Source: Mycobacterium sp. 050128 (GTDB lineage Bacteria; Actinomycetota; Actinomycetes; Mycobacteriales; Mycobacteriaceae). From it: DNA of 64,000 nucleotides. The stretch spans positions 434,001 through 498,000 of the forward strand of contig NZ_JAZGLW010000002.1 in NCBI RefSeq assembly GCF_036409155.1. Direction: 5' to 3'. A program made the translations under genes and the position numbers. Below, piece after piece: positions 57,331 through 64,000 of this stretch. Positions within the stretch are counted from its first letter, which is position 1. Each line of letters begins with the position of its first letter. Below the pieces are notes generated by a model that saw only the letters and a program-made list of their open reading frames with translations, did not search any database and was not told the origin of the DNA.

Positions 57331-59235
57331 TCACGCCAGTTCCAGCGACTCCCGCGCGCCGGGCTCCAGGGTCAGGACGGGCCGCAGCGCATGGAGCACG
57401 TCGGGGTCCTCGATGGTGGACGGCATCTCATCGTCGTGGCCGTGCGCGATGCGGCGCATCGCCTTGCGGAGAATCTTGCCGGAGCGCGTCTTCGGCAACG
57501 CCGAGACGATGTCGACCCGCTTCAGACACGCCAGCGCACCGATCTGGTCGCGAACCAGCGCCACCAACTCGTCGGCGAGCCCGTCCCCCGGCGCCCCGGC
57601 CTGCAGGACGACGAACCCGCGCGGGATCTGGCCCTTGATCTCGTCGGCGACGGCGATGACCGCCACTTCCGCCACCGCAGGGTGCGACGCCAGCACCTCT
57701 TCTATCGCGCCGGTGGAGAGTCGGTGACCGGCCACGTTGATGACATCGTCGATGCGGCCCATCACGAACAGATAGCCGTCCTGATCGACATATCCGCCGT
57801 CGCCGGTCAGGTAATAGCCGGGATGCTCGCACAAGTACGAGGCTTCGTACCGCGCGTCATCCTGCCAAAGCGTCGGGAAGGCACCGGGCGGGAGCGGCAG
57901 ACTCAGGCAAATGGCGCCCTCCTCACCAGGCGAGCAGGCCGCCCCGTCCGGATTGAGGATCGCGACCTCGTAACCCGGCATCGGCACGCCCGGCGAACCG
58001 GGCTTGATCGGCAGCGGTTCGGCGCCTATCGGAATGGCTGCGATCGCCCAACCGGTCTCGGTCTGCCACCAGTGGTCGATGACTCGAACGCCGACTTTGT
58101 CGGACACCCATGAGTAGGTGTCGGGGTCGAGCCGCTCACCGGCGAGGAACACCGATTCCAGATGGGCGCGGTCATAGCGCTGTAGCCAGGTGCCGTCGGG
58201 ATCGTCCCGGCGGATTGCGCGGATGGCGGTCGGCGCGGTGAAGAAAACCTTCACCTCATGCTCGGTGATCACACGCCAGAAAGCACCCGGGTCGGGCGTG
58301 CCCACCGGCTTTCCCTCGTAGAGCACCGTGGTGGCCCCCGCGAACAGTGGTCCGTAGACGATGTAGGAGTGCCCGACCACCCAGCCGACGTCCGACGCCG
58401 CCCAGAAGACATCGCCGGGACTGACGTCGTAGATGTGGCGCATGCTCCACAGCAGCGCTACCGCGTGACCACCGTTGTCCCGCACCACACCTTTGGGCCG
58501 GCCGGTCGTACCCGAGGTGTAAAGGATGTACAGCGGATCCGTTGCGGCCACCGCGACTGCCGGCACGGGCTCGGCGGTGCTCATCAGCTCCTGCCAGTCT
58601 CTGTCACGGCCGTCGATCATGCTGCAGCGCAGCCGGTCCCGCTGCACGATGACGCAGTGCCGCGGCGGATGCGCGCTGGCGGCGATCGCCGCATCGAGCA
58701 TGGGCTTGTACTCGACAACCCGGGTCGGTTCGATGCCGCACGACGCCGAGACGATCACGGCAGGACGAGCGTCGTCGATGCGAGTGGCGAGCTCGTGGGC
58801 GGCGAATCCACCGAAGACCACGGAATGCACCGCACCGATGCGGGCACACGCCAGCATGGCGACCACCGTTTCCGGGATCATCGGCATGTAGATGACCACG
58901 CGGTCGCCTTTGCTCACCCCCAAGCTGCGCAGCACCCCGGCGAAACGCGATGTGAGATCTAGCAATTCGGCATAGGAGAGGGTGCACTTCGTCGCCGTCA
59001 CGGGTGAGTCGTAAATCAGCGCCGGCGTGCCGCCGCGGCCGGCATCGACGTGCCGGTCGAGCGCGTTGACGCAGGTGTTGAGTTCCGCGTCGGGAAACCA
59101 GCGATAGAAAGGCGGTCGGCTGTCGTCGAGGATCTGCCTCGGCGCTTGCGTCCATGTCACCGCCTCCGCGGCCTGCGCCCAGAATGTCCTCGGATCGTCG
59201 AGGCTGACCTGGTGAAGCTCGCGATAACCGTTCAT
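57331..59235 (-). CDS. prpE: Acyl-CoA synthetase, propionyl/acetyl-CoA type
   Basis: A 634-residue AMP-forming ligase activating a short acid (acetate or propionate) through an acyl-adenylate. The P-loop YTSGTTGRPKGVVRDNGGHAVAL is of the PrpE type, followed by WAASDVGWVVGHSYIVYGPL, WWQTETGW and GRIDDVINVAGHRLSTGAIEEVL. The catalytic Lys is in TRSGKILRKAMRRIA. The gene stands apart (95-214-nt gaps). At this place M. tuberculosis has cycA and PPE genes, as I recall, so this is a lineage difference. Acetate versus propionate cannot be decided by eye. Confidence 0.9.
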   Translation of the reverse strand: MNGYRELHQVSLDDPRTFWAQAAEAVTWTQAPRQILDDSRPPFYRWFPDAELNTCVNALDRHVDAGRGGTPALIYDSPVTATKCTLSYAELLDLTSRFAGVLRSLGVSKGDRVVIYMPMIPETVVAMLACARIGAVHSVVFGGFAAHELATRIDDARPAVIVSASCGIEPTRVVEYKPMLDAAIAASAHPPRHCVIVQRDRLRCSMIDGRDRDWQELMSTAEPVPAVAVAATDPLYILYTSGTTGRPKGVVRDNGGHAVALLWSMRHIYDVSPGDVFWAASDVGWVVGHSYIVYGPLFAGATTVLYEGKPVGTPDPGAFWRVITEHEVKVFFTAPTAIRAIRRDDPDGTWLQRYDRAHLESVFLAGERLDPDTYSWVSDKVGVRVIDHWWQTETGWAIAAIPIGAEPLPIKPGSPGVPMPGYEVAILNPDGAACSPGEEGAICLSLPLPPGAFPTLWQDDARYEASYLCEHPGYYLTGDGGYVDQDGYLFVMGRIDDVINVAGHRLSTGAIEEVLASHPAVAEVAVIAVADEIKGQIPRGFVVLQAGAPGDGLADELVALVRDQIGALACLKRVDIVSALPKTRSGKILRKAMRRIAHGHDDEMPSTIEDPDVLHALRPVLTLEPGARESLELA

Positions 59236-59341
59236 CTGGCTCCTCTGCCGGCCGTCACCAATGGCCGGACGGTATAGCCGGGACCGCGGGGACGCAAGTC
59301 TTGGACACCACCGTTGGGTCGACGATGCCTATGGTGGGCGT

Positions 59342-60094
59342 ATGGATCTCAAACGACGGATACCGCTGCTGCGGTGGTCGGTATGGCGGATGGCCGCCGG
59401 AGCGCGCAACATCACCACGACGGGCCAGATCGGCGACGGACGCGAGGCGGCCGCGGTCGACTACGTCGTCAACAACGCCCGGGCCGGCGACATCGACGAC
59501 GTGATCGCCACCATCGACAAGTTCGCCTACGAGAAGTCGATGCTGATCAACGTCGGCGACGAGAAGGGTCTGCTGCTCGACGCCGCCGTACGCCGGGCCG
59601 ACCCCGCGCTCGCGCTGGAGTTGGGCACCTACTGCGGCTACGGCGCGCTGCGGATCGCCCGGGCCGCGCCGAACGCCAAGGTGTTTTCCGTCGAGCTCGC
59701 CGAGGCCAACGCCGCTAACGCCCGGCGGATCTGGGCGCATGCCGGCGTCGCCGATCGGGTGACCTGCGTCGTCGGCACCATCGGTGACGGCGGGCGCACC
59801 CTCGACGCGCTCGCCAACGAGCACGGATTCGCTTCTGGCGCACTTGATTTGCTGTTCCTCGACCACGACAAGGACGCCTACCTCGACGATTTGAAGAGCA
59901 TCATGGACCGGGGCTGGCTGCATAAGGGCTCGATCGCGGTCGCCGACAACGTGCGGGTGCCCGGGGCGCCGAAGTACCGCGAGTACATGCGCCAACAGCA
60001 GGGCAAGTTGTGGAACACCGTCGAGCACAAGGCTCACCTCGAGTACCAGTCGATGGTGTCCGACCTGGTGCTGGAGTCCGACTACCTGGGCTGA
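59342..60094 (+). CDS. O-methyltransferase, catechol type (Rv1703c-like)
   Basis: A 250-residue SAM-dependent methyltransferase of the catechol-O-methyltransferase family. The SAM-binding glycine loop ALELGTYCGYGALRIARA, the acidic strand VFSVELAEANAANARR, and DLLFLDHDKDAYLDDLKSIM with metal-binding Asp residues are visible, plus ADNVRVPGAPKYREYM, the catechol-side Asp-Asn. The ATG at 59342 is preceded by no strong ribosome site. It is the only plus-strand gene in this block. Substrate in the cell unknown. Confidence 0.9.
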   Translation: MDLKRRIPLLRWSVWRMAAGARNITTTGQIGDGREAAAVDYVVNNARAGDIDDVIATIDKFAYEKSMLINVGDEKGLLLDAAVRRADPALALELGTYCGYGALRIARAAPNAKVFSVELAEANAANARRIWAHAGVADRVTCVVGTIGDGGRTLDALANEHGFASGALDLLFLDHDKDAYLDDLKSIMDRGWLHKGSIAVADNVRVPGAPKYREYMRQQQGKLWNTVEHKAHLEYQSMVSDLVLESDYLG

Positions 60095-60105
60095 AATTCG
60101 GCCGA

Positions 60106-61046
60106 CTATTGGGCGCGCGGGTGGGCTCCGGCCCACACTTCGCGCAGCGCGTGCACGGTGACCAACGTGTAGATCTGCGTGGTCGTCACCGAGGCGTGAC
60201 CGAGCAGCTCCTGCACAACGCGCACGTCGGCCCCGCCCTCGAGCAGATGCGTGGCGAACGAGTGCCGCAGCATGTGCGGCGACACCCCCGAGGTGATCCC
60301 GGCGCGCTCGGCGGCGTCCTGCAACACCTGCCATGCGCTTTGCCGCGACAGCCGTCCGCCGCGGGCGTTGAGGAAGATCGCGGCCGTTCCGCGGCCCCGG
60401 CGCGCCAGCTCCGAGCGTCCGCGCACCAGGTAGGCATCCAGCGCCTGCACGGCGGGACGCCCGATCGGCACCAGCCGCTGCTTGCCGCCCTTGCCGCGCA
60501 GCAGCACCGAGCGGGCCTGGGTGTCGATGTCGTCGACGTCGAGGCCGACGGCTTCGGAGATGCGTGATCCGGTGGAGTACAACAGCTCCAGCAGCGCCCG
60601 GTTGCGCAGCGTCAGCGGACCGTCGGACGGGCTCTCCCCGCCCGCGCCTTCGAGCAGCGCGAGCACTTCGTCGACGGTCAGGCTTTTCGGCAGCCGGCGG
60701 CCCGGGGTCGGCGGTCGCACCGCGCGCGCCACGTCCAGTTCGGTCAGCCCCTCGGCGGCGGCGAAGCGATGCAGTCCGCGCACCGCGATCAACGCCCGCG
60801 CGGCCGACACCGCCGACAAGCCCACCGCCCCGGAATCGGGATCACCGCGGCGCAGTGCGACCAGGAATTCGCTGACGTCGTCCTCGCCGACCTTGGCAAG
60901 ATCGTGAATTCCACGGTCTTCCAAGTGCTTTGAATAGCGGCGCAGGTCGCGCCGGTAGGAGCTGAGCGTGTTGGCCGCTACCCCCCGCTCGATCGTCAGG
61001 TGGTCGAGATAGCCCTGCATTTGCGACTCGAGCGTCAGCGCGGTCG

Positions 61047-61050
<4 letters not shown>
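60106..61050 (-). CDS. xerD: Tyrosine recombinase XerD
   Basis: A 314-residue recombinase that, with XerC, resolves chromosome dimers at dif. The N-terminal SAM-like domain ([37 protein letters not shown]) and catalytic domain are intact: first Arg in [13 protein letters not shown], Lys in [44 protein letters not shown] with the nucleophile Tyr. The start overlaps the NUDIX stop by 4 nt. Orthologue of Rv1701. Confidence 0.96.
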
Positions 61051-63564
<2,514 letters not shown>

Positions 63565-64000
63565 CTACTGCGCAACAGTGATCGACGTGGCGCCGTGACC
63601 GGTGCCGTACTGCCCGACATGCCCGCCATTGAGCAGGTCATGCAGGCCGAGGATCGCGGTGATCCGACCGGGCGCGGCGTCGACGTCGTCGACGGTGCTG
63701 ATCGCGGAGTTGATGCCGGCGTCGGCGCGTGCGACCGCGACCGCGGCACCGCCCGTCGACGATCCGTCGCGCCCGGCCAGCAGCGTGCCCGAGCCGTGCG
63801 GCGCCAGCGCCGCGGCGAAGCGGGCCACGCTGACTCCCTGATTGCCGGCGTCTTGCGGCAGCGCGCCACCGGTGACGATCAGCGCGGCGTTGGCCGCGGC
63901 CATGTGGTCGCTGGGTTGATATGTGACGAACCCGGTCTCGCGCAGCGCCGCCAGCACGGTGTCGCGCTGCGTCTCTGTGATTTCTGGGACGGGTGGGACC
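63565..64000 (-). CDS. mctB: Copper transporter MctB, C-terminal part (runs off window)
   Basis: About 145 C-terminal residues of a Rv1698-type protein; the N-terminus lies beyond 64000. Visible are AALRETGFVTYQPSDHMAAANAALIVTGGALPQDAGNQGVSVARFAAALAPHGSGTLLAGRDGSS and a final region with GRITAILGLHDLLNGGHVGQYG. MctB limits copper inside mycobacteria, working at or across the outer membrane. It sits next to pyrG as in M. tuberculosis, with a 147-nt gap. Partial because of the window edge. Confidence 0.88.
   Translation of the reverse strand, partial: VPPVPEITETQRDTVLAALRETGFVTYQPSDHMAAANAALIVTGGALPQDAGNQGVSVARFAAALAPHGSGTLLAGRDGSSTGGAAVAVARADAGINSAISTVDDVDAAPGRITAILGLHDLLNGGHVGQYGTGHGATSITVAQ

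Overview
The window is a piece of a high-GC mycobacterial chromosome. The evidence is a set of family-typical genes: a PknE-like receptor kinase, a cyclopropane mycolic acid synthase relative, a DesA1-like acyl-ACP desaturase, DUF732 and DUF3349 proteins, and on the right a block (mctB, pyrG, NUDIX, xerD, O-methyltransferase, parA, scpA, scpB, rluB, cmk, der, SDR, cyclase, iclR) that follows the order I remember from M. tuberculosis Rv1698-Rv1719. A slow-growing Mycobacterium is likely; the species cannot be fixed from the sequence alone.

Layout. 0-12 kb: an MFS/cyclic-nucleotide/patatin fusion protein, a Ser/Thr kinase, a domain usually attached to restriction endonucleases, a type III glutamine synthetase, and a sulfate permease operon (subI-cysT-cysW, with no cysA beside it) preceded by a probable leaderless Cys-Cys leader peptide. 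12-36 kb: ordinary mycobacterial accessory metabolism, including a C39-type secreted peptidase, a mycolate methyltransferase with an internal in-frame deletion, an Fe-S oxidoreductase, TPR and MFS proteins, a GAF-GGDEF protein, SDRs, heme oxygenase, a TetR/enoyl-CoA hydratase pair behind a perfect 10+10 bp palindrome, an overlapping ATP-grasp/serine-hydrolase pair, a PhoU protein, a Tat-exported GH76 protein, a desaturase and an APC permease.

36.8-48.9 kb is the most unusual part. First comes a two-gene RiPP-like operon: a 205-residue protein ending in a Y-x(10)-GD motif (DUF1843-like), 3 nt from a radical SAM/SPASM maturase with an added C-terminal zinc ribbon. Next, from about 39.1 kb to a tRNA-Pro(GGG) gene at 48.97 kb, lies a probable genomic island with visibly more AT-rich text. 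It carries a chagasin-like cysteine-protease inhibitor with a membrane partner, an 887-residue lysin-like protein (DUF1906, amidase, peptidoglycan-binding and DUF4185 regions), a helical protein, a protein with duplicated PEGA-like repeats, and an 881-residue protein with a MACPF-like signature. A decayed tyrosine integrase sits between that last gene and the 3' end of the tRNA gene. Together these look like an uncharacterised envelope- or host-directed effector cassette; that role is inference.

49-64 kb, almost all on the minus strand, is the conserved core block for chromosome segregation, nucleotide synthesis and ribosome maturation. Tight 1-8 nt stop/start overlaps imply co-transcription. 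One SDR gene in it is frameshifted, and the last gene (mctB) runs off the right end.
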